A stretch of DNA of 64,000 nt from Pandoraea captiosa (GTDB lineage Bacteria; Pseudomonadota; Gammaproteobacteria; Burkholderiales; Burkholderiaceae), in the NCBI RefSeq assembly GCF_902459775.1, contig NZ_CABPSQ010000002.1, positions 372,001 through 436,000 of the forward strand, given 5' to 3'. This document shows, piece after piece, positions 37,282 to 46,855 of the stretch. The position numbers were made by a program, and so were the translations under genes. Below the pieces are notes generated by a model. It searched no databases. It saw nothing but the letters and a program-made list of their open reading frames with translations, and was not told the DNA's origin. Within the stretch, counting starts at the first letter, position 1. Each line of letters begins with the position of its first letter.

Positions 37282-38082
37282 GTGTCTTCTTCTCACGTTC
37301 TGAGCCGGCGACGCCGGGTGCACCGCGCCCGTAGCGAGCACGGCACGCGCGGTCCGGTCTGGCTGTTCGATCTGGACAACACACTGCATCGCGCGTCTCA
37401 CGCGATCTTTCCGCGCATCAACCGCGCGATGACCGCCTATATCGTCGAGAAGCTCGGGGTGGCGCACGACGAGGCGAATCTGATGCGCGCTTCGTACACG
37501 GAGCGCTATGGGGCGGTGCTGCTCGGGCTGATCCGGCACCACGCCATCGATCCTCACGAATTTCTTGCGCAGGTGCACGAATTGCCGCCGCTGGCCGACG
37601 TGCTGCGCGCCGAGCGCGGCATCGCCCGGCTGGTCGCCGGGTTGCCCGGGCGCAAGATCCTGCTCACGAATGCACCGGCCCATTACGCCATGCCTATCTT
37701 GGAGGCGCTTGGCATTCGTCGCCATTTCGAGCGATGCGTGAGTATCGAAGACATGGCGGATCGCCGGGCATGGCGGGCCAAACCCGATGCCACGATGCTG
37801 CGCCGTCTGCTCGTGCGTGAGGGGTTGGCGCCGGCGCGCACGTGGCTCGTCGAAGACACGCGCTCGCACCTCAAGCACCTGCGGCATTTCGGCATCAAGA
37901 CGGTCTGGATCACGGGGCATCTGCCGATCAGAAACAGTCTTGGCAAGGTTATGCCGCGAAGTGGCCGCCCACACTACGTGGATATCAAAGTACAATCTCT
38001 GCGCGAGTTACGGGCGAGCCTAGCGACCGGGGAAGGCGCGAAACGCGTGGCCCGGGCAGCCCGACAATCAAATCCCAACTGA
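37282..38082 (+). CDS. HAD-family pyrimidine 5'-nucleotidase
   Basis: A 266-residue HAD phosphatase of the SDT1/pyrimidine nucleotidase group. Motif I FDLDNTLH, motif II ILLTNAPAHY, motif III Lys in RAKPDATMLRRLL, motif IV LVEDTRSHLKHLRHFG. It starts with GTG at 37282; the first 25 residues are basic and not conserved. slmA follows 13 bases after the stop. In related genomes this gene commonly follows argB directly. Confidence 0.85.
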   Translation: MSSSHVLSRRRRVHRARSEHGTRGPVWLFDLDNTLHRASHAIFPRINRAMTAYIVEKLGVAHDEANLMRASYTERYGAVLLGLIRHHAIDPHEFLAQVHELPPLADVLRAERGIARLVAGLPGRKILLTNAPAHYAMPILEALGIRRHFERCVSIEDMADRRAWRAKPDATMLRRLLVREGLAPARTWLVEDTRSHLKHLRHFGIKTVWITGHLPIRNSLGKVMPRSGRPHYVDIKVQSLRELRASLATGEGAKRVARAARQSNPN

Positions 38083-38095
38083 TAACGACCAGACG

Positions 38096-38752
38096 ATGCA
38101 GCAGGAAAATTCTTCGAACGGCGCCGGTTACGGCACCGCCGATGCGCTGGAGGCCGCGCCAGCGCCGGTGAAGACCACCCGCCCGAAGCCGGGCGAGCGC
38201 CGCGTGCAAGTGTTGCAGACCCTTGCTGCCATGCTTGAAACGCCCAAAGGCGAAAAGATCACCACGGCCGCGCTTGCTGCGCGGCTCGACGTCTCGGAAG
38301 CGGCGCTCTATCGCCACTTCGCGAGCAAGGCCCAGATGTTCGAAGGCCTGATCGAATTCATCGAACAGACCATCTTCGGTCTGATCAACCAGATCTCCGC
38401 TCAGGATCAGGATGGCGTGTCGCAAGCGCGCGCTATCGTGCTGATGCTGCTCGGCTTCGCCGAGAAGAACCCCGGCATGACGCGTGTGCTGACGGGCGAA
38501 GCGCTGGTCGGCGAACACGAACGCCTGCAAGAGCGCATGAACCAACTGCTCGACCGCATCGAGGCGTCGCTGCGCCAAGTACTGCGTCTGGCCGCCGCAC
38601 AGGGCACGCTGCCCGAAACGTTCGACGCCAATTCGCGCGCCAATCTGCTCGTATCCTACGTGCTCGGCCGCTGGCACCGTTTTGCCAAGAGCGGCTTCAA
38701 GCGCTCGCCGGCCGAAGGCGCCGAGCCGCAAGTCGCAGCCTTGCTGCGCTGA
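38096..38752 (+). CDS. slmA: Nucleoid occlusion factor SlmA
   Basis: A 218-residue TetR-fold protein that binds chromosomal sites and blocks FtsZ ring assembly over the nucleoid. The HTH lies in ITTAALAARLDVSEAALYRH, followed by FASKAQMFEGLIEFIEQTIF and a helical C-terminal domain ending GRWHRFAKSGFKRSP. It is slightly longer than the E. coli protein owing to a 25-residue Ala/Pro-rich N-terminus. Confidence 0.9.
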   Translation: MQQENSSNGAGYGTADALEAAPAPVKTTRPKPGERRVQVLQTLAAMLETPKGEKITTAALAARLDVSEAALYRHFASKAQMFEGLIEFIEQTIFGLINQISAQDQDGVSQARAIVLMLLGFAEKNPGMTRVLTGEALVGEHERLQERMNQLLDRIEASLRQVLRLAAAQGTLPETFDANSRANLLVSYVLGRWHRFAKSGFKRSPAEGAEPQVAALLR

Positions 38753-39076
38753 GGTGGTGGTCTGCGCCCTGTGCGCAGATTACGTTATACTTTTGCAACT
38801 CGCGACGGGGCCGGTGCCAGGTTCACCGGTCTTGCCGCGATCATTGGCGCGCCGATTTGGTGACTCGCTTGCGGGCGCGCGAATGACTCTGCCGGAGACA
38901 CTTCGGTTGGGACATTCACTAAAAATGCGGCTAAAGAGGTCGTTCGCGCACCCCGCCGTTTTTCCGTCGACCCCTTTTCCCGCACAGAACACTTCTGGAC
39001 ATCGTCCGTCGATTCGTCATTTGTCGTTACGAATCGATGAAGACGTTGGCCTCCGGTATGTTTCGGACAGGGATTT
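38753..39076. other. Long leader region before metX
   Basis: A 324-base gap. TATACT at 38786-38791 is a fair -10; no good -35 is seen. A CCGGTG/CACCGG hairpin lies just after it. I looked for a SAM-type riboswitch before metX and did not recognise one. A half-site TGCAACTCG near 38794 lacks the second arm of the Zur-type palindrome. Confidence 0.4.
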
Positions 39077-40282
39077 ATGGAATCTTCAATCGGAATCGTC
39101 ACGCCGCAGCGGATGCATTTCGCTGAGCCGCTGGCACTGCAAAACGGCAGCACCCTTGCCGGTTACGACCTCATGGTCGAGACCTATGGCGAGCTGAACG
39201 CTGACCGGAGCAACGCCGTGCTGGTGTGTCATGCGCTCAATGCGTCGCACCATGTGGCGGGCATTGCCGCCGACAACCCTAAGGACATCGGCTGGTGGGA
39301 CAACATGGTCGGACCGGGCAAGCCGCTCGACACCAACCGCTTCTTCGTCATTGGCGTGAACAACCTCGGGTCGTGCTTCGGATCGACCGGGCCGATGAGT
39401 CTCGACGAAGCCACAGGCACGCCTTACGGTGCGCGCTTCCCGGTGGTGACGGTCGAAGACTGGGTCAACGCCCAGGCGCGCGTGGCTGACGCTTTCGGCA
39501 TTCGCAAGTTCGCCGCCGTGATGGGCGGCAGCCTCGGCGGCATGCAGGCGCTCGCGTGGAGCATCATGTATCCCGAGCGCGTGGGGCATTGTCTGGTGAT
39601 CGCCTCCACGCCGAAGCTCTCCGCGCAGAACATTGCCTTCAACGAAGTGGCGCGCTCGGCCATCCTCTCCGATCCCGATTTTCATGGCGGTGACTATTAC
39701 GCGCACGGTGTCGTGCCGCGTCGCGGTCTGCGCGTGGCGCGCATGATCGGCCACATCACGTATCTGTCCGACGAGGACATGGCGACCAAGTTCGGGCGGG
39801 CGTTGCGTCGCGCCGAAGCGCTGGTCGACGGCGTGAAGGCGGGCGCCGGGGGCAACGCCGGCGCAAACGGAAACGGCCAGGACGATGGCTACCGGTTCAG
39901 CTTCGACGTCGAATTCGAAGTCGAGTCCTATCTGCGCTATCAGGGCGACAAGTTCGCCGAGTACTTCGACGCCAATACGTATTTGCTGATCACGCGTGCG
40001 CTCGATTACTTCGACCCGGCGCGCACCGTGGGCGGCGATCTGGCGAAGGCGCTGTCGCACACGTCCGCCAAATATCTGATCGTGTCGTTCACGACCGACT
40101 GGCGTTTTGCGCCGTCGCGCTCGCGCGAGATCGTCAAGGCATTGCTCGATACGCGCCGCACCGTGAGCTACGCCGAGATCGACGCGCCGCACGGTCACGA
40201 CGCGTTCCTGCTCACCGATTCGCGCTATCACAATCTGGTGCGCGCCTACTACGAACGTATCGCCCAGGAGGTCGGGGTATGA
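39077..40282 (+). CDS. metX: Homoserine O-acetyltransferase (or succinyltransferase) MetX
   Basis: First step of methionine synthesis from homoserine; 401 residues with alpha/beta-hydrolase fold. Nucleophile Ser in [15 protein letters not shown], oxyanion segment [10 protein letters not shown], catalytic Asp in [16 protein letters not shown] and His in [13 protein letters not shown] Gly/Asn/Ala-rich insert at about residues 254-271 ([16 protein letters not shown]) looks like a flexible loop. The acyl donor cannot be settled by eye. metW overlaps the stop by 4 bases. Confidence 0.93.
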   Translation: MESSIGIVTPQRMHFAEPLALQNGSTLAGYDLMVETYGELNADRSNAVLVCHALNASHHVAGIAADNPKDIGWWDNMVGPGKPLDTNRFFVIGVNNLGSCFGSTGPMSLDEATGTPYGARFPVVTVEDWVNAQARVADAFGIRKFAAVMGGSLGGMQALAWSIMYPERVGHCLVIASTPKLSAQNIAFNEVARSAILSDPDFHGGDYYAHGVVPRRGLRVARMIGHITYLSDEDMATKFGRALRRAEALVDGVKAGAGGNAGANGNGQDDGYRFSFDVEFEVESYLRYQGDKFAEYFDANTYLLITRALDYFDPARTVGGDLAKALSHTSAKYLIVSFTTDWRFAPSRSREIVKALLDTRRTVSYAEIDAPHGHDAFLLTDSRYHNLVRAYYERIAQEVGV

Positions 40283-40941
40283 GTCAATCCACGAACCCGT
40301 CCACCAGCGCACAGGCCGCGCAACTGGCGGCGTCGCGCCATCGCATTTCGGCCTCGCTTGCGGAGCGTCCCGACTTTCGTGTCATCGCGCGATGGATCGA
40401 GCCGTCGTCGCAGGTGCTCGACCTCGGGTGCAGCGACGGCTCGTTGCTGCGTTTGCTCACCGACGAACTCGACGTGAGCGGCTACGGCATCGAGATCGAC
40501 GACGCCGGCGTGCTCGCGTCCGCGCAGCGCGGCATCAACGTGATTCAGCAAAACATGGAAGACGGGCTGAAGCTGTTCGAAGACCAGAGCTTCGATACCG
40601 TCATCCTGTCGCAAACGTTGCAGACCATCCATCGCACGGCGGATATTCTTCGCGAGACGGTGCGGGTGGGTCGCGAGGCCATCGTCTCCTTCCCAAACTT
40701 CGGTTACTGGCCGCACCGGCTCTCCGTGTTGCAGGGCCGTATGCCGGTGTCGAAGAGCTTGCCGTTCCAGTGGCACAACACGCCGAACGTGCGTGTGCTC
40801 ACGATCCGGGATTTCGAGGCGCTGGCGCCCGACGTCGGTGTGAAGATTCTCGATCGCGCGGTGTTGCACAACGGACGACTCGTGTCGGTGGGCGCGAACT
40901 GGCGTGGTAGTCTTGCGGTCTATCGCGTCAAGCGTTCCTGA
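40279..40941 (+). CDS. metW: MetW, methionine biosynthesis partner protein
   Basis: A 220-residue protein with class I methyltransferase fold: [40 protein letters not shown] and [14 protein letters not shown]. In proteobacteria it is nearly always coupled to MetX and is thought to support its activity. It is translationally coupled here (ATGA overlap). The leader of about 30 residues before the fold is longer than usual. Confidence 0.92.
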   Translation: MSQSTNPSTSAQAAQLAASRHRISASLAERPDFRVIARWIEPSSQVLDLGCSDGSLLRLLTDELDVSGYGIEIDDAGVLASAQRGINVIQQNMEDGLKLFEDQSFDTVILSQTLQTIHRTADILRETVRVGREAIVSFPNFGYWPHRLSVLQGRMPVSKSLPFQWHNTPNVRVLTIRDFEALAPDVGVKILDRAVLHNGRLVSVGANWRGSLAVYRVKRS

Positions 40942-41009
40942 ACCGACGGCAGCTCGCGGGGCAGCGCTGCGCCAGGCCCCGTGACGAGCAGACAAAGGGG
41001 CAGGGCGCC

Positions 41010-42338
41010 GTGCACCGCCGGCGGCTGGCCCCAACTGTCTTTTCCATGATCGATTCGCTGCGGCCCGACGACGGGCGCGTTTTTCACCCCACGCGGATGC
41101 TGATCTGCGTGATTCTGGGTTTCACCTCCGGTCTGCCGCTGTTCATCCTGCTCAATCTCGTGCAGGCATGGCTGCGCAGCGAGCACGTCGATCTCAAGTC
41201 GATCGGCCTGTTTGCGCTGATCCAGTTTCCCTATACATGGAAGTTCCTGTGGGCACCGCTCATGGATCGCTTCGCACCCAATTTGCTGGGCTGGAAGCCG
41301 GGACGGCGTCGCGGCTGGATGTTCGTCACGCAATTGCTGGTCGCGGGTGCGGTCGCGGTCATGGGGACCTATTCGCCGCAGCGCGATCTGATGACGATCG
41401 CCGCGTTGGCGGCGGCGCTGGCGTTCTTCAGTGCGAGTCTCGATATTTGTCTGGACGCCTATCGACGTGAGTTGCTGTCCGACCGCGAGCAGGGACTGGG
41501 CACGGCCATGCATGTGAACGCCTACAAGGTCGCCGGTCTGGTGCCGGGCTCGCTGGCGCTGATCATGGCGGATCACCTGCCGTGGTCGCAGGTCTTTTTC
41601 GCGACGGCGGCGTTCATGCTGCCCGGCATCGTGATGACACTGGTGGTGAAGGAGCCGGAGATTCGTGGCACGCCGCCCAAGACATTGCGCGAGGCGGTGG
41701 TTGAACCGTTTCACGAGTTCGTGACTCGTGGCGGCTGGTCGCAGGCCCTGCTGGTGCTGGCGTTCATCTTTCTGTACAAGCTGGGCGATTCGATGGCGAC
41801 GTCGCTTGCCACGTCGTTCTATCTGGATCTGGGGTTCACGAAGACGCAGATCGGTGTGGTGGCGAAAGCGACCAGCCTCTGGGCAAGCGTGGCCGGCGGC
41901 ATTATCGGCGGGATCTGGTTGATCAAGCTCGGTATCAACCGGGGACTCTGGGTGTTCGGTGTGCTGCAACTCGTGTCGGTGCTGGGCTTCGCGTGGCTCG
42001 CCGAAGCCGGGCCGGTGGTGGCGGGGCTGGGCGTGGTGATCGCGTTCGAAGCGTTCACCGCAGGATTGGGCACGGCGGCATTCACCGCGTACATTGCCCG
42101 GACCACGGACCCGCGCTACACGGCAACGCAGTTCGCCCTGTTCACGAGTCTGGCGTCGGTCCCGCGCACGTTCGCAAACGCGGGCACGGGCTATATCGTG
42201 GATGGCGTGGGGTGGCTGACCTTCTTCCTGATCTGCACGGCGCTCGCCTTGCCGGGCATGTTGCTGCTGCCGAAAGTGGCGCCGTGGGGCGCTGATGACG
42301 ACGGCGGCGACGGTGTGCCCGCCGCCAGCCGGACGTGA
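41010..42338 (+). CDS. ampG: AmpG-family muropeptide permease
   Basis: A 442-residue inner-membrane MFS permease that imports anhydro-muropeptides for cell-wall recycling and beta-lactamase induction. Seen: MLICVILGFTSGLPLFILLN, FPYTWKFLWAPLMDRF, LDICLDAYRRELL and DPRYTATQFALFTSLASVPR. The GTG at 41010 has AAAGGGG 9 bases upstream; ATG 41046 is the alternative. It follows metW by 68 bases. Confidence 0.88.
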   Translation: MHRRRLAPTVFSMIDSLRPDDGRVFHPTRMLICVILGFTSGLPLFILLNLVQAWLRSEHVDLKSIGLFALIQFPYTWKFLWAPLMDRFAPNLLGWKPGRRRGWMFVTQLLVAGAVAVMGTYSPQRDLMTIAALAAALAFFSASLDICLDAYRRELLSDREQGLGTAMHVNAYKVAGLVPGSLALIMADHLPWSQVFFATAAFMLPGIVMTLVVKEPEIRGTPPKTLREAVVEPFHEFVTRGGWSQALLVLAFIFLYKLGDSMATSLATSFYLDLGFTKTQIGVVAKATSLWASVAGGIIGGIWLIKLGINRGLWVFGVLQLVSVLGFAWLAEAGPVVAGLGVVIAFEAFTAGLGTAAFTAYIARTTDPRYTATQFALFTSLASVPRTFANAGTGYIVDGVGWLTFFLICTALALPGMLLLPKVAPWGADDDGGDGVPAASRT

Positions 42339-42450
42339 GGTGATGTGAGGCGACGTGAGCAAGGGGGGGCGGGGACGCGGAAAGGCGAAGGCGATCGGCG
42401 TCGACAGCGCTTGCCGTGGGCCTGCTGCGCGGCCCGCTACCCGCCACCGT

Positions 42451-43212
42451 TCATCGATGGGTTGTGCCTGAGCGCCCGGTGTGACGCACCACGAGCTTCT
42501 GACGTTTGACGACCTGGGTGGCAAAGTCCGCATCGGACGGAATCGGTTCCCAGAAAAAGTCGTGCTGGAAGATCGGAATGAAGTTGAATTTGCGCGACCG
42601 GAAAATGCCCCGGTTGCGTTTGAACTCGCTATACCGATCGCCCTTGAATTGCCGGTTGACCGACGTGAACGGCAGCAGGCGTTCCGCGATATCCGTGAAA
42701 TGCATGTCGGCGTGCGCGTTTTTGAAGGCTTCGAGCGCGTCGAACTGGTCCCGGCAAATGACCTGAATGGCGGTCTCGGGTAGTTCGTAGCGCTGCGCCC
42801 ACATGACATGCCACCCGCTGCGGGTCTCGTTGACGAAGTCCACGAGCGCCTGACTCAGCAAATAGGCATCGGATTCGATGTGGACGATCTTGTCCGCCCC
42901 CATGGCCGTGGCGATGGTGTGCGCGTGCAGGAAACTGCGCCACCATCCCGGATAGTCGCTCATGCTTCGCCGTCCGAGATTCTCCTCGAAGCGAACGATG
43001 CCGAGGGCGTGGTCGTGTTCCTGGATGTCGCGGCTTGCGGGGATCGTCGGAATGATCTCGGCCGGCGGCAGGTAGGGTGACCCGTCGTCGATCATGACGG
43101 TCTTGTCGGCGTGGATCGGCCCGTTACCGTAGAAATCCAGCCAGCGTTGATACCGCGTGTGCCACGCGTCGGCATCGCGGATGTAGCTCGTGCAGAACAA
43201 AAGGGTCTTCAT
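42451..43212 (-). CDS. Uncharacterised protein resembling a GT-A glycosyltransferase
   Basis: A 253-residue cytoplasmic protein of no family I can name with confidence. It starts MKTLLFCTSYIRDADAWHTR. The central segment ATAMGADKIVHIESDAYLLS has the shape of a GT-A nucleotide-sugar site with an acidic pair. It has no membrane segment or signal peptide. It lies 21 bases downstream of xthA in the same direction, so it may be cotranscribed with that repair gene, though a shared function is not evident. Confidence 0.6.
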   Translation of the reverse strand: MKTLLFCTSYIRDADAWHTRYQRWLDFYGNGPIHADKTVMIDDGSPYLPPAEIIPTIPASRDIQEHDHALGIVRFEENLGRRSMSDYPGWWRSFLHAHTIATAMGADKIVHIESDAYLLSQALVDFVNETRSGWHVMWAQRYELPETAIQVICRDQFDALEAFKNAHADMHFTDIAERLLPFTSVNRQFKGDRYSEFKRNRGIFRSRKFNFIPIFQHDFFWEPIPSDADFATQVVKRQKLVVRHTGRSGTTHR

Positions 43213-43233
43213 GATGCGCTCGACAGCGTAACC

Positions 43234-44007
43234 TCAGAGCGCGTGATCGTAGTCGACCGTCAGCGGCGCATGGTCGCTGAACTTGATGTCGCGGAACACG
43301 GAAGTCGTCTTCGCCTTGCCGGCGATGCCGGGCGTGGCGATCTGGTAGTCGATGCGCCAGCCGACGTTCTTCGCATACGCCTGACCGCGATTGCTCCACC
43401 ATGTGTACTGCTCCGGCCGCGGATCGAGCGTACGGAAGACGTCCACATAACCGTGGTCGTCGAACAACTGCGTGAGCCACGCCCGCTCTTCTGGCAGGAA
43501 GCCCGAGTTCTTCAGATTGCCCTTCCAGTTCTTGATGTCGATTTCCTTGTGCGCGATGTTCACGTCGCCGCACAGCACGACTTCGCGTCCCTCGGCCTTG
43601 AGCGCGAGCAGGTGCGGCATGAAGTCCGCCATGAAACGGAACTTGGCCGCCTGGCGCTCTTCACCGCTCGATCCCGACGGGATGTATACGGAGATCACCG
43701 ACAGATTGCCGTAGCGCACCTCGACGTAGCGGCCTTCGGCATCGAATTCCGCATTGTTCCAGCCGATGACGATGTCGTCCGGCTCGCGGCGAACGTACAC
43801 GCCCGCCCCGCTGTACCCCTTCTTCTCGGCGTAGTGGAAGTAGCCCTGATAGTCGTGCGGCTTGAGAAAGTCGGGCGTCATGTCAGGCAACTGAGCCTTG
43901 ATCTCCTGCACGCAGAGGATGTCGGCTTCCTGATTGCCGAACCACTCGAAGAAGCCTTTCTTGGCGGCCGATCGCACGCCGTTGAGATTCGCGGTAATGA
44001 TGCGCAT
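43234..44007 (-). CDS. xthA: Exodeoxyribonuclease III
   Basis: An AP endonuclease and 3'-5' exonuclease for base-excision repair; 257 residues. Metal and catalytic motifs: TANLNGVRSA, LCVQEIKAQ (Glu ligand), YSGAGVYVRR, VLCGDVNIAHKEIDIKN (Asp-Asn), WRIDYQIATP, and the terminal SDHAPLTVDYDHAL (Asp-His). Full length. Confidence 0.95.
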   Translation of the reverse strand: MRIITANLNGVRSAAKKGFFEWFGNQEADILCVQEIKAQLPDMTPDFLKPHDYQGYFHYAEKKGYSGAGVYVRREPDDIVIGWNNAEFDAEGRYVEVRYGNLSVISVYIPSGSSGEERQAAKFRFMADFMPHLLALKAEGREVVLCGDVNIAHKEIDIKNWKGNLKNSGFLPEERAWLTQLFDDHGYVDVFRTLDPRPEQYTWWSNRGQAYAKNVGWRIDYQIATPGIAGKAKTTSVFRDIKFSDHAPLTVDYDHAL

Positions 44008-44188
44008 GGGTATCGATGCATCGCGCCTGGGACATCTGGCGCGATCGCTTGGGGGGGAAATTTGTCAGCGGCAAGGATACCGCAATCGCCGAATCGTGTT
44101 GGACGAAGGTGTTTCGTATCGGCGGTCAGCGGTCGGTGAGCGTTCGCCGGTCGCTGGCGGTCGGACCGCCTTCGCGAGCGCGTGGCGC

Positions 44189-45133
44189 TCACGTGCGCCG
44201 TGCCGCACCGGCAATCGCGGCCTTGGCTTCGCCGTCGCCTCCGGGGCCAAGGAGGTCGCGCGCCAGCGCGAGCCAGCGCCGCGCCGCATGCGACAAATAG
44301 GAATCGCGCCGCCAAGCCATGGCGAGGTCCCACGCAATGGCCGGGTCGCGCACGTCCGTGATCACGAAGCGCTTCGGATCGAGGCGAGCGCAAAACGGCT
44401 CGGGCAGCAGCGCGACGCCCACGCCGTTGTCCACCATCGAGGCGATGAAGTCCCACTGGCTGGAGCGCCCGGCGATCTTCGGCGTAAAGCCCGCACGCCG
44501 GCACGCGGCAATCACGAACTCCGACAATGCGAACCCTTCGCCGTAGAAGACGAACGGCTCATCGCGCAATTCGCCGAGGCCAACGGAGGCGCGTCCCTCC
44601 CAACGCGATTCGCGGGGGGCGATCAGTCGCAACTGGTAGTGGCACACGGGCAGCACGTCCAGGACCGTGGGATCCACCGGCAGCAATACGGCGCCCAGCT
44701 CGATTTCGCCGGCCAGCAACGCTTGCTCGATCGCCCGGGAGCCGGTCTCGAACAACTTCATCTCGATGTCCGGATAGTGCTGATGGAACGCGCCGATCAC
44801 CGGAATGAACAGGTCGCCGCCCAGAGGCGGAATGCCGATCGACAGCTCGCCGCGCGAGACCGTCTCGAGGTCGGCGAGCTCTTGCTGCAAGCGGGCGTAG
44901 GCGGCGAGTACGTCCTGCCCGCGCTCGAACACGACGCGTCCGGCATCGGTCAACTGAAGCCGCCGCCCCATGCCGCGCTCCTCACGCAACATCAATGGCG
45001 TACCCAGTTCGTCCTCCAGCGCCTTGACCATCTTGCTCACCGTAGGCTGCGTAACAAATAGCGCCTCGGCCGCCGCTGTGAAGCTCTGCTGTCGCACAAC
45101 TTCCACAAATCCTCGCAATGCACGCAGTTCCAT
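44189..45133 (-). CDS. LysR-family regulator, CidR-like
   Basis: A 314-residue LTTR: HTH FTAAAEALFVTQPTVSKMVK at residues 18-37 and a co-inducer domain from about 90 (RGELSIGIPPLGGDLFIPVI). It is divergent from the cidA/lrgA-type gene with 198 bases between starts, the usual place for the CidR activator of holin-like operons. The effector is unknown here; acetate or pyruvate metabolism is the known trigger elsewhere. Confidence 0.82.
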   Translation of the reverse strand: MELRALRGFVEVVRQQSFTAAAEALFVTQPTVSKMVKALEDELGTPLMLREERGMGRRLQLTDAGRVVFERGQDVLAAYARLQQELADLETVSRGELSIGIPPLGGDLFIPVIGAFHQHYPDIEMKLFETGSRAIEQALLAGEIELGAVLLPVDPTVLDVLPVCHYQLRLIAPRESRWEGRASVGLGELRDEPFVFYGEGFALSEFVIAACRRAGFTPKIAGRSSQWDFIASMVDNGVGVALLPEPFCARLDPKRFVITDVRDPAIAWDLAMAWRRDSYLSHAARRWLALARDLLGPGGDGEAKAAIAGAARRT

Positions 45134-45331
45134 TTTGGTTCTCTCGGTCGCACCAAGTCAGTGCATTTTTGTGAAGAAGCCCGCCCCGTAAGGCTTTTCC
45201 ATGCACTATTAGGGTTAATACTTAAAATATTCCAATTTGGAATCGTTTTTATACGACTAATTCATTATATTTATGTTGCGGTGCTTCCTATACTTGGCTC
45301 CATATTCGTGAAAACCCCTAGGGAGTCCGCC

Positions 45332-45787
45332 ATGACCAAGATGATCGCCCGCCATGTGTATGGCCGCAGCAAGGCCATTATCGCTGTGCTTTGGCAAATT
45401 GCGCTCCTGATGGGTATCTATCTGGCAGCGGATGCTGCATCGCGTCATTTTCATCTGCCCCTGCCGGGCGGCGTGCTGGGTCTGCTCGTGGTTGTGGCGC
45501 TGCTCATGAGCGGTGTGCTCAAGACGGAGAAAATCAAGCGCGGGGCCGACTGGTTCCTGGCCGAGATGATCCTTTTCTTCGTGCCGCTGGTCGCTGCCGT
45601 CATGCAATACACCGACCTGCTGCGCCAGGAAGGTCTGCAACTGCTCGCCGTGATTGGCGTGGGCACCGTGCTTGTGATGGTCTCGACCGCACTGGCGGTT
45701 GATTTTGGCTGCCGCGCCGAGCGTCGTCTGAAGCGCGCACTGGTGCGCATTCCGGCGCGGCGCGCGCATGCGCACGATGCCCGGTGA
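45332..45787 (+). CDS. cidA: CidA/LrgA-family holin-like membrane protein
   Basis: A 151-residue protein with four hydrophobic segments: IIAVLWQIALLMGIYLAADA, LPLPGGVLGLLVVVALLMSG, FLAEMILFFVPLVAAVMQYT and LLAVIGVGTVLVMVSTALAV. LPGGVLGL and FFVPLVAAVMQY are family hallmarks. AGGGAG precedes the ATG. It works with the LrgB-type partner 77 bases on, in membrane permeability or metabolite efflux linked to lysis. Confidence 0.88.
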   Translation: MTKMIARHVYGRSKAIIAVLWQIALLMGIYLAADAASRHFHLPLPGGVLGLLVVVALLMSGVLKTEKIKRGADWFLAEMILFFVPLVAAVMQYTDLLRQEGLQLLAVIGVGTVLVMVSTALAVDFGCRAERRLKRALVRIPARRAHAHDAR

Positions 45788-45864
45788 TGCCCGCCCGATG
45801 CCCGGCGATGCATTGAACCGACTCAAGTTCTCTTTCGCGTGAATCGCGCCTTCGGGGTCCAGTC

Positions 45865-46548
45865 ATGAATCATACGGCGCTCCTGCTGCTCGTTCTCACG
45901 ATCTTCTTCTATTACGTCTCGAAGCGTCTTTATGCGCGCTTCGGCAAGGTATGGCTGGGGCCGGCGATTCTCGCGCCGATTCTGGTCATCGGCGTGATGA
46001 TCGGCGGCGACATCTCGTACACGACGTACATCGCCGACTCGCGCTGGCTCGTCTGGCTGCTGGGGCCGACGACGATCGCGTTCGCGGTGCCGATCTACGA
46101 GCATCGCGGCATCATCCGCCGTCATGCCTTTGCGCTGACGTTCGGCGTGATCGTCGCCATGGTGGTCGCTGTCGGGAGCTCCTACGTGTTGGCTCGCCTG
46201 TTTCAGTTGCCGCCGGAGATGGCGCGCAGCCTGCTGGCCCGCTCCATCTCGACGCCGTTCGCGCTGGCTGTCTCCGATCAACTTGGCGGCTCGCGTGATC
46301 TGGTCGGGCTCTTCGTCATCATTACGGGCCTGATCGGGATGCTGCTCGGCGAGGCGCTGCTCTCCTGGCTGCCGCTGCGCACGCGCATGGCGCGCGGCGC
46401 GCCGTTCGGCGCAGGCGCCCACGGCTTCGGCACGGCCAAGGCGCGCCAGATCGGCGGCGAGGAAGGCGTGGTCGCCAGCCTGGTCATGATGATCAACGGC
46501 GTGCTCATGGTGCTCGCCGCCCCGTTGATCGCCCATCTGCCGCTCTGA
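45865..46548 (+). CDS. cidB: CidB/LrgB-family membrane protein
   Basis: A 227-residue integral membrane partner of the CidA-like protein. Seen: VWLGPAILAPILVIGVMIGG, LLGPTTIAFAVPIYEHRGII (Pro-rich family segment), LARSISTPFALAVSDQLGG and FGAGAHGFGTAKARQIGGEE. The last two are strongly conserved in LrgB. It is cotranscribed with the gene before it. Confidence 0.9.
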   Translation: MNHTALLLLVLTIFFYYVSKRLYARFGKVWLGPAILAPILVIGVMIGGDISYTTYIADSRWLVWLLGPTTIAFAVPIYEHRGIIRRHAFALTFGVIVAMVVAVGSSYVLARLFQLPPEMARSLLARSISTPFALAVSDQLGGSRDLVGLFVIITGLIGMLLGEALLSWLPLRTRMARGAPFGAGAHGFGTAKARQIGGEEGVVASLVMMINGVLMVLAAPLIAHLPL

Positions 46549-46688
46549 CGTTTTTGCGTTCTTCAGGAGCCCACATTCCTGCGGGGGTGGGCTTCCGTCG
46601 TTCGTCGCCCATTTCGACAGCGTTTCCGCCTTGTAAAAAATAACCCTTCGGGCGTCGCCCCGGATACTACGTCGCGCATCAGTTTTGC

Positions 46689-46694
46689 TACAAT
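46689..46694 (+). promoter_or_regulatory. -10 element of the ahcY promoter
   Basis: TACAAT lies 8 bases before the first riboswitch stem, so transcription would start at the aptamer. No clear -35 was found. Confidence 0.5.
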
Positions 46695-46701
46695 GCCGGG
46701 G

Positions 46702-46817
46702 TCTTGAGGAGCGTTGCGACAGCCGAAGTGCTGCCAGGCTCAAGATCCTTCCTATTGGCCCCGCCGGCCGCCGGTTACCCCCGGATCGTTGGCGAGTGGG
46801 CCCCAAGAACGGCGCTC
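46702..46817 (+). promoter_or_regulatory. S-adenosylhomocysteine (SAH) riboswitch
   Basis: Conserved SAH-riboswitch blocks are present: GAGGAGCGTTGCGAC, then GCCAGGCTC, then AACGGCGCTCAC. Stem P1 is TCTTGAG (46702-46708) paired with CTCAAGA (46739-46745). The pseudoknot is GAGCG (46709-46713) with CGCTC (46813-46817). It ends about 38 bases before ahcY. Binding of SAH in this class turns on synthesis of SAH hydrolase. Confidence 0.93.
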
Positions 46818-46855
46818 ACGTCCCAACTATCTAGACTTTAGAGAAAGGAGGCGTG

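Noticed and set aside
38794-38802. TGCAACTCG before metX, like the left arm of the Zur-type palindrome
   Set aside because: The second arm is missing, and metX is not an expected zinc target.
38753-39076. Possible SAM riboswitch before metX
   Set aside because: The long leader invited it, but no conserved SAM-I, SAM-II or SAM-IV core was recognised.
46550-46600. AGCCCAC/GTGGGCT hairpin after cidB as a terminator
   Set aside because: The stem is short with a long loop and no T-run, so support is too weak for a feature.
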